Shown here piece after piece: positions 52,346 to 62,300 of a stretch of DNA of 64,000 bases. The stretch is from positions 641,693,398 through 641,757,397 of the forward strand of contig CM048746.1 of assembly GCA_026315105.1 (NCBI GenBank). Reading direction: 5' to 3'. The stretch is from Locusta migratoria (lineage: Eukaryota > Arthropoda > Insecta > Orthoptera > Acrididae). The notes beneath the pieces were generated by a model, which ran no database searches, had not been told where the DNA came from, and was given only the letters and a program-made list of their open reading frames with translations. The position numbers were made by a program, and so were the translations under genes. Position 1 is the stretch's first letter, and each line of letters begins with the position of its first letter.

Positions 52346-53500
52346 CTAACACCTCAGTGCATCTCTCGAGTATCTGTGATTAATAATAATAATGAAACAA
52401 TCGTAGAACATCTGGAGATAACACTTACTTACTTCTTTCCGTGTCCGGAACTTGACTTCTAACTTCCAAAAATTAGCAACCAATATGGCTTTGTCGTTAG
52501 CCTCCCATAAGTCTTCCATTGCACAGGGCTTTTCTAGATATGGACAGATAAGCAGGTGTTGAGGATCCTGTACAGCACCACAAAGACACAGAGTGTTCTC
52601 ATTATCTTTTAGGAAGCCCCATCGCCGCATTTTAGTCTTGCACTTTGGCACTTCTACCCTCATACGTTTCAGGGTTCTCCATACTGTGTATGGCAGGTCT
52701 CCCCCAGGTGCCAGTTCTTCTTTTGCTGCCTTATGGGGGCTTCTCAAATCCATTTCCCACCTTGCAATAGGGTTTTCTGCGGCCGACCCTTCCAGTGCTA
52801 GGGTACATGACAGGAAGCTCTTCCTCGAACGAAGCCGTCGGTCAGCAGGCTGGTGTCCATATAGAGGGTGACACATGTCCTTTTCTTGCTTCGTTTTTTC
52901 AGCTTCGGCAGCAATGTCACGTCGTATGTTGGGCGGTGCGATCCCCATAATTAAGTACATCTTGTGTACTGGTGTTGGTTTCAGGCACCCAGTCACAATC
53001 CGTGCCATTTCATTCACCGCGATGCCAAATTTTCTCGCGTGTGTTGACGAACTCCATACTGGAGCGGCGTATTCCGCAGCTGACACACTAAGCGCGAGGG
53101 CTGAGGCGCTCAGGACTTTTGGGTTTGCACCCCAGGACCCGTTAGTTAATTTCCTGATGATGTTGTTTCTCGCTGAGACTTTCTCCCTTGTGGCATTGCA
53201 ATGATGTTTATAGTGCGGTCCAGAATGACACCGAGATATTTGGGCGTCGGGCAATGCGCGAGTCGTTCACCTCTCCATGTAACATTCAATTCCCTATTTG
53301 CCTCCGCGTTCTTTAAATGGAAAGCACAGACCTGAGTCTTGGAAGGGTTCGGCCGTAGGTGGTTTGCCTCATAATACTGGGAGAGGGATTCCAAGGTACT
53401 GGATAATTTCTCCTCTACATCCAGAAAATTCGTACATTGTGCTGCAACTGCAGTGTCATCGGCATACATAAATTGGCGCGTGGTGTTTGCCATTGGTTGG
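52346..53500 (-). pseudogene. Jockey/I-group LINE reverse transcriptase, 3' half
   Basis: From 53493: QFMYADDTAVAAQCTNFLDV with the catalytic YADD, then LRPNPSKTQVCAFHLKNAEA and CPTPKYLGVILDRTI. A frameshift near 53205 moves to a 302-codon frame with KVSARNNIIRKLTNGSWGAN, AAEYAAPVWSSSTHARKFGI, VNEMARIVTGCLKPTPVHKM and HPLYGHQPADRRLRSRKSF. The last part contains CLCGAVQDPQHLLICPYLEK, a C-terminal zinc-binding CxC...H..xxC block of many such LINEs. The 3' end is a TAATAATAATAATG tract (52381-52394), a (TAA)n tail. The 5' side is truncated just upstream of the active site. One frameshift in about 1.15 kb marks a fairly young copy. Confidence 0.9.
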
Positions 53501-53683
53501 TCATTTGTGTATATATATAATAATTCTTCAACAACATATCAAATTATTCCTTTTTCATCTAACAAGGAAAGTACTTGGGCTCAAACAAACACATATACAT
53601 CAAAATCGTATGAGAGCTCTAGCGATACTCCCGCATCTGCAAAACTCTGCAGTCGTCCGTTAGAGGCCTCTGCGTGTTCCTTG

Positions 53684-54604
53684 TGAGGGGGCTGACATGG
53701 AGCCATTTATTTCGCCTCTCAATGTATTGGGTGTTAAAGAAGTTTTCTTGGTTGGAAGTGTGACGTAACAGAAAGGGTGAGAGAGAGAGATGCTAGATGA
53801 GCTAGTATCCCGTGGGAAAGCTCCGCCCCTATTGCAAGTTGAAATCTGATTGTCTCCCGCCTATACTAGTTGTCCGCCAAAACTTTTAGCTTCTTTTATT
53901 AATATTTAACTTTCTTATGTCTATTAAAAATTATCCGTATACTTTCTGTAATGCTTTTGTGCTAATCTATATTTCAGTTAATTCAAAGATTTAATTATTT
54001 GTATATTTTGTAATAAGTTGAAGAATATTAGTCCAGAAGTTTCGCTTGGCGCCAAAACGGTGGCTTGTGGCGCGCAGCGAGAGGCGGCGGCAGTCAGTCG
54101 AGCGCCGACCGCGATACCTTGCACATTCATGTTAGTTCAATGAGGGCCAGGGACAGATTATACGTTATGTATCGCTTATGTATTCAACATTACTCAGTCT
54201 GTATATTTGTGATTGGATATACACTGGCATTTATTAAATAAAAACAAGCACTGGCATCCTACAAAAGCTAAAGTTAATCGTAGTGCAGTACTTTCTAGCC
54301 ACATTTCAACACCTCTTTTAGCATCACTTCAAGTACAACGGATGCGCGACCCGTGTGCTTCATCTGCGCAATGGGACATCAACTACGACAGAAGACACAA
54401 GGTTAGTAAAAGAGTGATTTTAGATATCACGGAAGTTGCATATCGACACGGCACCTCGCGTGCAGTGCTGCCCTGTTTACAAACCAGGGCACTGGCACGA
54501 AGTGCGTTGGTAACATCGCCGAGGGAAGGCATGAAAGAGGGGATGTGTTTTAGGAACTCTGTCAACTATGCACTGACCTTCCCTCCCTGTCTTTTTTAAA
54601 AAGA
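53684..54604. other. 0.92-kb insertion in the palindrome, unclassified
   Basis: Present in the left arm only. It contains a GC-rich patch (54040-54115) and a 128-codon open frame at 54213-54596 without recognised motif. No terminal inverted repeats or clear target duplication were seen at its ends. Confidence 0.5.
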
Positions 54605-54662
54605 AGCCCCGCCGTAGCCTTGCCACGTTGCACTTTGACTTGTCGGTTCGCCAGTAGGGACG

Positions 54663-54890
54663 GTGCAGTGTGCCTCCAATGATGCGTTTTGTGACGTTAT
54701 TTGTGTGGTGAAGCGTCAGATGGGGCGGCGATTAGTAATCAATCATGATAATGTATTGCGATTGGTTGAGATGAAGTTACGAAGAACCCTCCTTCGTGAA
54801 GATGGTATTAGTGTAGAAGATGAATCATTCGCATGTTACCTAGTATCTATCATAGCGTTTCTAATCTATGCTCATATTTATGCACTATAA
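54663..54890 (+). other. Unknown open frame in the palindrome left arm
   Basis: A 75-codon frame includes AFCDVICVVKRQMGRRLVIN, NVLRLVEMKLRRTLLRE and GISVEDESFACYL. The right arm (55137-54850, minus strand) encodes a homologous 95-codon frame with AFCDVICVVQCQMGRRLVIN and REYGLGVEDESFTCFL. I do not recognise the family, and neither shows a signal peptide or catalytic motif. Conservation of frame between the arms with several base differences is the only hint of coding. It could be an exonic fragment caught in an inverted duplication, or chance. Confidence 0.35.
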
Positions 54891-55439
54891 TATATACCAG
54901 AAAACATGTGAATGATTCATCTTCTACACCAAGACCGTATTCACGAAGAACGGCTCTTAGGAATTTCCTCTCAGCCAATCGCAATACATTAGCAGGATTG
55001 ATTACCAATCGGCGACCCATCTGACACTGCACTACACAAATAACGTCACAAAACGCAACTTCAGAGGCACAACGCACTGTCCCTACTGGTCCCGACTGGC
55101 GTACCGGCAGGTCAAAGTGCAATGCGGCGTAGCACACGCAGAGGCCTCTAATGGGCGACTGCAGAGTTTTGCAGAAGCGAGAGTATCGCTAGTGCAATAA
55201 GGGACCTCTACATTATCTCTCGCACGATTTTGGTATATTTGTGTTTGTTCGAGCGCGAGTACCTTCCTTATAAGTCAGTTAACAGACCGGTTCCAATATC
55301 ATACTCTGGCCTGTTTTCTAATTTCTTCTTCCATTACTGTTCATTAGGTGACCCTGTTTTTCCATTCAGTCTTCTAACCACTTCTTATACTTTCGTTTAT
55401 TTACTGAACTTTTTTCTTCCTTTTACTCTTCCAACTTAC

Positions 55440-55554
55440 ATGCCAGGCAGAGGAACGATGGATGTAACGCCGTGGTGGAGTAGCCGAGCGGTCTAAGGCT
55501 CCTCGCTGCGCAGCACGCGGTTGCTCGCCGTCGTAGGTTCGAGTCCTCCCTGGG

Positions 55555-55611
<57 letters not shown>

Positions 55612-55860
55612 TGTGTGTGTTGTCCTTAGGTTAGTTTACCTTAGTTTAACTAGTTTGTAAGCTACGGACTGATGACCACGTAGTTTGGTCCAATAGGTTT
55701 ACAAACATTTGAACGTTTTGATGGATGTAACCTTAATCCTGAGGCAACTGATGGAAAAGTGTGGGGAATGACAAGGAGACCTACACCTAGTGTTTATAGA
55801 CCTGGAGAAGGCGTATGATACATACCGAGAGATGTACTGTGAAGAAGTCTCGTGATAAGA
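55440..55860 (+). pseudogene. RTE-type reverse-transcriptase fragment split by a SINE
   Basis: MPGRGTMDVT lies immediately left of the SINE. To its right the frame continues LILRQLMEKCGE, a stop, then LHLVFIDLEKAYDTYREM. PGRGTxDxxFxLRQLxEK...VFIDLEKAYD is a contiguous conserved stretch of RTE-like polymerases, so the SINE interrupts one copy. Confidence 0.8.
55469..55719 (+). repeat. tRNA-derived SINE (type A) with expanded (GT)n
   Basis: Head GCCGTGGTGGAGTAGCCGAG, box B AGGTTCGAGTCC, then about 63 bp of GT repeats (55558-55621) where other copies have only a short one, then TTAGGTTAGTTTACC and the usual tail. A 12-bp duplication GATGGATGTAAC occurs at 55457-55468 and 55720-55731. Confidence 0.95.
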
Positions 55861-55987
55861 TAAGTAGGTAAGCGGCAAGATCCAGGCGGGATGGACAACT
55901 GGAAAAGGGTGCAAAAAAGAATGAAACCAAAGACAAAAGGAAATTTTTTTAAGTTCATATTTGTAACCTGTACCTTATGAATAAAGT

Positions 55988-56224
55988 GCCGGCCGCGGTG
56001 GCCGGGGAGACTAAGGCGCGCCAGTCACGGTCTGCACAGCCACTACGGTCGAGGGTTCGAATCCCCCCTCAGGCCTGGATATTTGTGCCATCCTAGTTCG
56101 TAAGTAGTTCGTAAGCAGTTTGTAAGTTTAGGGGCTGATGACCCCGTAGTTAAGCCCCATAGACTTTACAAAAAAAAAAAGAAAAAAAAGAAAAAAAAGA
56201 AAAAAAAAGAAAAAAAAAGAAAAA
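55988..56224 (+). repeat. tRNA-derived SINE (type B) with long A-rich tail
   Basis: The unit starts GCCGGCCGCGGTGGCCGGGG and ends in about 60 bp of A with scattered G (56167-56225). An 8-bp duplication AATAAAGT occurs at 55980-55987 and 56225-56232. It is the only copy here with a long poly(A)-like tail. Confidence 0.9.
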
Positions 56225-56815
56225 AATAAAGTAACCTGTATCCACCCAACTTTCACTCCCACACAACAAAATTGGTCGCAAGATAGAGCGGTGCACTGCG
56301 AACTTAGTCTTGGTACTGACCTCCTTCTTGTAGAAGAGAGTAGATCTTAGCTGAGCACTCATTGCATTATCTTTGCTGCACCTCGATTCCACTTCTTTCG
56401 CTATGTTGCAATCCTGTAAGGAAATACATCCCAGGTACTTGAACCTGTTCACACTGTGTTACTCCTATTTGGCACTCAATCTGATTAAAACTCTTTACCA
56501 CAGACATTACTTTTGTTTTGGGGATGCTGATCTTCATATCATAATCCATGCACCTCTGATAGAGCTTTGAAATATTAGTTTGTAACCTTTCAATCGAATC
56601 TGCTATTACAACTAAGTCATCCGCATATGTGAGACTGCTTATTTTGTTTTCACCTATTTTAATCCCGCCCTACCAGTCTACTGTTTTCAACATATGATCC
56701 ATGAATAGTATGAACAGCAGTGGTGAAAGTTTACAGCCTTGTCCTACCCCCGAAACTACCGTGAACCGTGAGCTTAATTTGCCATCTACTCTAACTGCTG
56801 CCTGACAGTCTACGT

Positions 56816-57807
56816 CAGGGGTGGGCACGAGAGCTTTTCGCGCGGCTGCCCGCGAGCAGCGAGAGCCGCGAGGGCAGCGCTGAGCGGCCTTGAGAGCCAG
56901 CAGTGCGGGTAGCAGGGCTGTGCGGGGTGGCTGATGCACAGTGCACATGCATCAGTGCTTTCATCCAATGCTAAAGAAAAGAAAACCAAAGCTTTGATCC
57001 TGTGTCTCAACTGAGCTACCACGCCGTTCGCCATTTCTTCAATGCGCCTGCTAACCGTTCTCCGTGAAAGAGGAACGGTTTCAAAAAGAGGAAGATTTTC
57101 TGGGCACAAAATTGTTGCGGCAGCAACAAAACATTCTTTCACAAATTCTGCATCGCTGAAGGGCCGCGCAGTTTTAGGTATGTTAAGAGCTACACGATAG
57201 CTTACTCTCATCGCTGCAGCGTTGTGGATTAGGTTTTCTACCTTTAAATACGTACAGGAGAAGGTAAAATTGACGGAAAAGGCACACAGCATATTAATAA
57301 CAGCAGTAAATTGAATTAATAACATAATTATCTAAAAGTATACTTACGCCTTTCTCCTTTTTGTGCTTCATTTCTATAAGTTTGACTTTTCGTTCTTCTT
57401 TAACTACATCTTTTTCGTGAAGGAGTTGAAAATGGCGCTTCACACTGTACTTATTCCATGGAAACAGTGTTGAATCGCAAAAGAAACACTGGGGTCGCTT
57501 TGCGTTCCAACAAAAAAGTACTCTTCTTCCCACAGTGGGTGTTCAGAAGACGTTCTTTTCAAAGATTTTACGTCCTCCTCAGCCATTTTTCAGACTCTAG
57601 TTCTGCTTTATCACGAACACATGACGCGATTTCCACAAGTAAACAGAACGAGTGGTTCCGCGTGGTGTAGTGAGGTGCGCGGCTAGTCGAGTATGAGTGG
57701 GGGGCACTGCTGGCTGGCGAAGTGGGGGGGGGGGGGGGGAGCCGCGAGCAGGACGCGTCAGTCGCTGAGAGCGCTCGCGCTCGCCAAACTGCATTTGCCC
57801 AGCCCTG
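56816..57807 (-). mobile_element. hAT transposon, internally deleted, 992 bp
   Basis: The ends are inverted: CAGGGGTGGGCACGAGAGC at 56816 and, in reverse from 57807, CAGGGCTGGGCAAATGCAG. The 8-bp duplication is GTCTACGT at 56808-56815 and GTCTACGA at 57808-57815, diagnostic of hAT insertions. A run of G (57724-57739) and GC-rich subterminal regions flank an N-terminal transposase remnant. Confidence 0.93.
56820..57533 (-). pseudogene. hAT transposase N-terminus: BED-type zinc finger plus core start
   Basis: From 57533 the first part reads CFFCDSTLFPWNKYSVKRHF with QLLHEKD: two Cys, two His in BED-finger spacing, the DNA-binding domain of hAT and ZBED-like proteins. After KKEKG comes GTAAGT (57347-57342), a good splice donor; the next coding part begins after an AG at 57243-57242, so an intron of about 106 bp is likely. 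The second part reads SYRVALNIPKTARPFSDAEF, VPLSRRTVSRRIEEMANGVV and FFSLALDESTD, the start of the catalytic core with the Asp of LDEST. Then the frame runs into terminal sequence, and the rest of the transposase is deleted. Confidence 0.83.
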
Positions 57808-57968
57808 GTCTACGAAAAGCCCTTTAATTGCCTGCAGAAGTTTTCCTACTATACCATAATCTTTTAGAACTGACAGTAGCTTCCTCCTAGGAACACGTTC
57901 ATAAGCCTTTTCTAGATCTATGAAACATAGATATAATTTCCTGTTCCACTCATATCACTTTTTTTTCT

Positions 57969-58047
57969 TCTAGATTTGTTCTGAGACTCCAAGGCATTTT
58001 GGCAACAATCAGAGCAAAATACCTTGGAATCCCAGAACAAATCTAGG
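57969..58047. repeat. Short foldback (hairpin) element
   Basis: The arms TCTAGATTTGTTCTGAGACT...CAAGGCATTTT (57969-58000) and their inverted copy (58016-58046) match at nearly all positions around a 15-bp loop. T-rich and A-rich runs flank the two sides, extending the palindrome. Confidence 0.85.
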
Positions 58048-58900
58048 AAAAAAACAATAACATTCATTACAGTTACTATTCTACATAAGAAAATACAAGG
58101 ATGTTATAATAGGGAGAGGTGCCCTAAACGCCACAGAAGTGAAGCCACTGATGCCGTACTGCGGAGCCAACAACATTTGTGGTGACGAGTGTCTATTAAT
58201 AGCATTCTGAGTTGAAAGTGGTATTTTATCTAAAAAGAAAAAAAAAAAGACAAATTTCATTTGCTTTACCTACGGACAGAAAGTGATCTGCTATTTCAGA
58301 CAAAAAAAATTTATGGCTAAATTAATACTTATATTTGTTTCAGAGTTGCTCCCTCAGTGACGTCTAATTTTCGTTTTACGAGATACAGGTTCCCTTAATA
58401 GGTCAAATATTTGGTGATAAAAAATTTTAATATTAAAATTTAATGACGTGGAACCTGTAGAAAGAATTTTCGCATGTGGTCAACATAAACATTGCCTTTT
58501 CAGAACTGAACTTACGAAAATGATATAGCTTGGGTTTGTCTTCGATGGAAAAATCTTGTTCTGCATTTCCAGTGAACCACTAGAGCTGACAATTTTACTT
58601 CTTGTAAATCATTTGAGTACTATACTTATATGCAAGTCACTATTTTCGAAAGATATTTTGCGTTAGTAAATCACTGTTCATCTATTATAAATTTATCCTG
58701 GATACATCCAGTCGTTCTTGATATTGGAATTTGGGTGGCTATTAGTGGATTGGCATATATTTTGGTTAACAGCATTCGTAATATCTAAAACTACCACTGA
58801 TGTTTTCCTCATTGCATCTAATAGTTTATGTACCTGCCGATGAATTCACCATTTCAAACACCTTTCCATAATTTTTCAAATATCTTTTTGTGTCCCAACT
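58048..58900. other. Unassigned AT-rich 0.85 kb
   Basis: No reading frame or repeat was recognised. Confidence 0.4.
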
Positions 58901-58929
58901 TCGTCGCCGCTTTTGTGTCCCAGCCTCGT

Positions 58930-59332
58930 CGTAGGTGTCGGTGGCCGAGTGGAATGAGACCGACACGCTGGTGCAGGTACGGAGGGGAGCAGCCAGAAAC
59001 TATAAACACTCGAGTAAATTAGAAAGAGATATATTGCACAGAATGTAACAATACTTAACTTTTACATAGTACTGCAGAATGTTGATACATAGTTGTTAGA
59101 GGCCTGCCTAGTGCCTGTACAATAGCAAAGTCTTCACTCGTGCCTATCTGATTACGAAGGTCCTAACTCGTTGCTATCTCAGTCCGAAGTGCCATGTCTT
59201 TCCGTGGTGGCCACGAGCGGGGTTCCAGCAGAGGGCGCTCGTGGCTGTCGTCGGAAGAACGCCGCGCCGTGCATGCATGGCGGCGCGCGGCGAAAGTAGG
59301 TGGCGCGCACTTTGTACTTGTGTGACACCACA
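58930..59332 (-). repeat. 3' LTR of the gypsy-type retrotransposon
   Basis: On the minus strand the polypurine tract (GGTTTGGGGGGGAGGGG, 59349-59333) is followed at 59332 by TGTGGTGTCACACAAG, a TG start. The far end is uncertain: CACCGACA (58945-58938) or GGGACACA (58928-58921) would give a CA end. Beyond it, the words CGACGAGGCTGGGACACAAA and CGACGAAGTTGGGACACAAA lie 25 bp apart. The partner LTR is outside the window, so the limits rest on the tract and TG/CA rule. Confidence 0.6.
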
Positions 59333-62300
59333 CCCCTCCCCCCCAAACCGCCGCGCCGTCGTGGCATAGGGCTGAGGGCCACGGCGACGGCACTGGGAGG
59401 AGGGCCTGGGCGGGGGCGTTACTGGTGGGACGGGCGTCGTAGCTGAGGCCGGGATCGAGACGCCGTCCGCGCCCCGGCATCCGCCTTGAGATCCTCCAGG
59501 GAACCCGCCGAAACCAGGGGAAGGGCGCCCGCCCCCGCCCAGAGGGAGCAGGTCATCTTCTTCTGAGGCGCGTGGCCCAAGCTGGGGGGGCACGCACGGT
59601 CCCGGAGTCCCTCTCGGTGACGCTGTCATCTGCGGCGGCGACAGCGGCGGCGTCGCGTCGATCTCCATTGGGACGATCTCGTAGTCCGGGGACGCTGGAC
59701 CCGTTGACGAACGATGTGGTTGTGGTCCCTGGCGGTGAACTGGGTCTGGAATCAAGAAACCGGAGACAGGATCGCGCGGCCTATGCAGACGCAATTGGTT
59801 TGCGTGGCGCCGCAGCTCCGACCCTGTGGAAGAACGTACAACATACATATTGCTACCGAGCACGCGCTGAATGGTGCCCGGCAACCATGTCTTCTTGTTT
59901 CCAGCAAACACCCTGTACAGCACCGGCGTAGAAACCTGAAAACGCGTAGCGCCATACGAACCGACTCGGTGCGTGGGAGGCTGCAGCAGGTGAAGGAGAG
60001 TGCGGGGACGGCGGCCGTGTAGCAGCTCGGCAGGAGACGGGCCGTCACGTGGCATGCACCGATACGTAGACAGGAAAATTTGAAGAGCTTGCTGCCTGGA
60101 GTGCTGACCTTTCATCTTCTCCATGTGAGACTTGAATGTTCGAGCGAAACGTTCTGCTTCACCATTGGACTGAGGGTGAAAAGGTGCAGTGGTGATATGC
60201 TGAATGCCATTCACACGACAAAACTGTTGAAATTCCGCACTAACAAACTGAGGTCCATTGTCACTGACGATAGTTTCAGGCAAGCCTTCGATGCAAAACA
60301 CTGATGTTAAGACACTGATTGTACTAGAAGCTGTCGTTGAGTTCATGGCAATCACAAAAGGAAACTTGCTGAAAGCGTCTACAACAATTAACCAGCGCGT
60401 ATTCCAGAAAGGTCCGGCAAAGTCAATGTGTAAACGTTGCCATGGTCCCTTGGGGCGTGGCCAGTCTGAGAAACGTTGCGGAGGAGCCGCCTGATGCTCC
60501 GCACAAACTGTACACTGTGACGTCATGTGCTCTATCTGAGCGTCCATACCAACCCAGGTACAATGACGTCTGGCCAAATGCATTGTCCTAACAATACCCC
60601 AATGTCCTTGATGCAGGAGGCGTAACACTTCTCGTTGCAGGGAACGAGGAACAATCACTCTTGCTTGGTCGTTGTCGGTATGCAACAACAGTACACCCTG
60701 ACTTAAAGATAATGCATGACGTTGTGCAAAATAACGTCGAACCAGAGGCCGATCAATGTCTTTGGCTCTGGCAGGCCACCCTGAGCGAACAAAACGTGCT
60801 ACCACACTTAGGTCTGCATCCGCAGCTGTTTCCTGTGCAACCCGACGAGAGTTCAAAGGAAAGTCTGCGACAGCGGAAGCATCTCTGGAATCTATCTGAC
60901 AACATGCCATTTCTGAAGAATCAAATGATACATCCTGGCCAACCGGAAGTCGAGAAAGTGTGTCCGCGTTGGCGTGTTTAGTGGTAGGTCGGTACAAAAT
61001 CTCATACTGATAATTTGACAGTATCAAGGACCATCTCGGAAGCTTTTGTGCCGTTCGTGGCGGAATTGGCTTTGTGGGTGAGAACAACGACGTGAGAGGC
61101 TTGTGGTCTGTCAACAAATAGAATTTTCTGCCATACAGATAATGATGAAACTTTGTGACGCCGTAAATGATTGCTAAGGCCTCCTTTTCTATCTGACTGT
61201 AATTCTGTTGCGTCGGCGTCAGTAGCTTGGATGCAAAGGCAATAGGACGATCGTGACATCCAATACGATGCGACAGAACTGAACCCACACCGTACGACGA
61301 GGCGTCAACTGCTAACACTACAGGCTTCTGTGGGTCAAAGGGAATCAACCATGCATCACTGAGTAGTGCAGACTTTAATTTGTCAAAGGCAACCTGACAA
61401 TCTTTGGACCATACAAAAGGAACATTCTTCCTACGTAAGTGATGCAGTGGAGCTGCAATCTGAGAGGCATTGGGAATAAACCTGAAATAATAGTTAAGCT
61501 TTCCCATTACTGCTTGCAATTCATGCACATTCTTAGGAGGAGGCAAGTCTTTGATTGCTCGAAGATGTGACTGTAAGGGATGAATTCCTTGGGCATTAAT
61601 CACGTGGCCTAGGTACTCTATTTCAGTTTGAAAAAACGAACACTTTGCTTTATTGCAACGTAGACCTGCTGCAGTCAAAACTTTGAAAAGGCACTCCAGG
61701 TTTGCTAAATGTTCTTCAACTGTACGTCCGGATATCACAATATCATCTAAGTAGTTTGAGCAACACGGTACAGAAACTGTCAGCTGTTCCAAAAAGCGCT
61801 GAAAAATAGCGGGGGCGGAAGAACTGCCAAAGGGTAGGCGTTGAAATTGAAAAAGGCCCATGTGAGTATTAATGACGAAAAACTTTTTTGACTCGTCATC
61901 AAGTGGAATTTGTAAGTATGCCTCTGCTAAATCAATCTTGGAAAAGAAACGAGACTGTCCTAATTTGTCCATCAGTTCGTCAGGTCTGGGCAGGGGATAA
62001 GTGTCGACAATTGTTTGACTGTTCACTGTTGATTTGAAGTCCGCACAGAGACGAAGTTTTCCTGACGGCTTGGGTATAATTACTATAGGCGAGGCCCACT
62101 GACTCGCAGAAACAGGAGAAATCACCCCACTATCTTGCCAACGTTGAAGTTCTTCGGCAACTGTATCACGCATTGCGATAGGCACTGGTCTAGCTTTACG
62201 AAATTTTGGAACTGCAGATTCTTTTAAAGTTACATGTGCCACGAAGTCTTTTGCACAACCTAGTTCCGGCGAAAACAAGTCACTATATTTGTCACACAAT

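Larger units (their letters stand above)
53588..55240. repeat. Long palindrome with interrupted left arm
   Basis: Outer arms 53588-53683 and 55131-55240 are inverted copies (AAAATCGTATGAGAG, CTAGCGATACTCCCGC, TGCAAAACTCTGCAGTCG, AGAGGCCTCTGCGTGT), with about 30 extra bases on the right. Inner arms 54605-54837 and 54900-55130 are also inverted copies (TTGCACTTTGACxTG, TTTTGTGACGTTATTTGTGT, AATGTATTGCGATTGG, GTAGAAGATGAATCATTC). On the right the two blocks are contiguous; on the left 53684-54604 separates them. The simplest reading is one inverted duplication with arms of about 340 bp and a loop of about 62 bp, later split by a 0.92-kb insertion. Confidence 0.85.
56225..57965 (-). pseudogene. 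RTE-type LINE fragment interrupted by a hAT element
   Basis: From 57965 down: LxFIDLEKAYERVPRRKLLS and VLKDYGIVGKLLQAIKGL up to 57808. The hAT element intervenes, and the frame resumes at 56815 with DCQAAVRVDGKLSSRFTVVS, GVGQGCKLSPLLFILFMDHM and LKTVDW. The active-site region follows at 56630-56600 in a broken frame, then MDYDMKISIPKTKVMSVVKS and AVHRSILRPILLCGSESW near 56290. This is the same subfamily as 31091-33118 (shared LKTVDW, KTKVM and SILRP/SIFRP blocks). Confidence 0.87.

Noticed and set aside
59572..60494. Plus-strand frames of 74-119 codons in the right-hand region
   Set aside because: They are antisense shadows of the gypsy integrase coding sequence.
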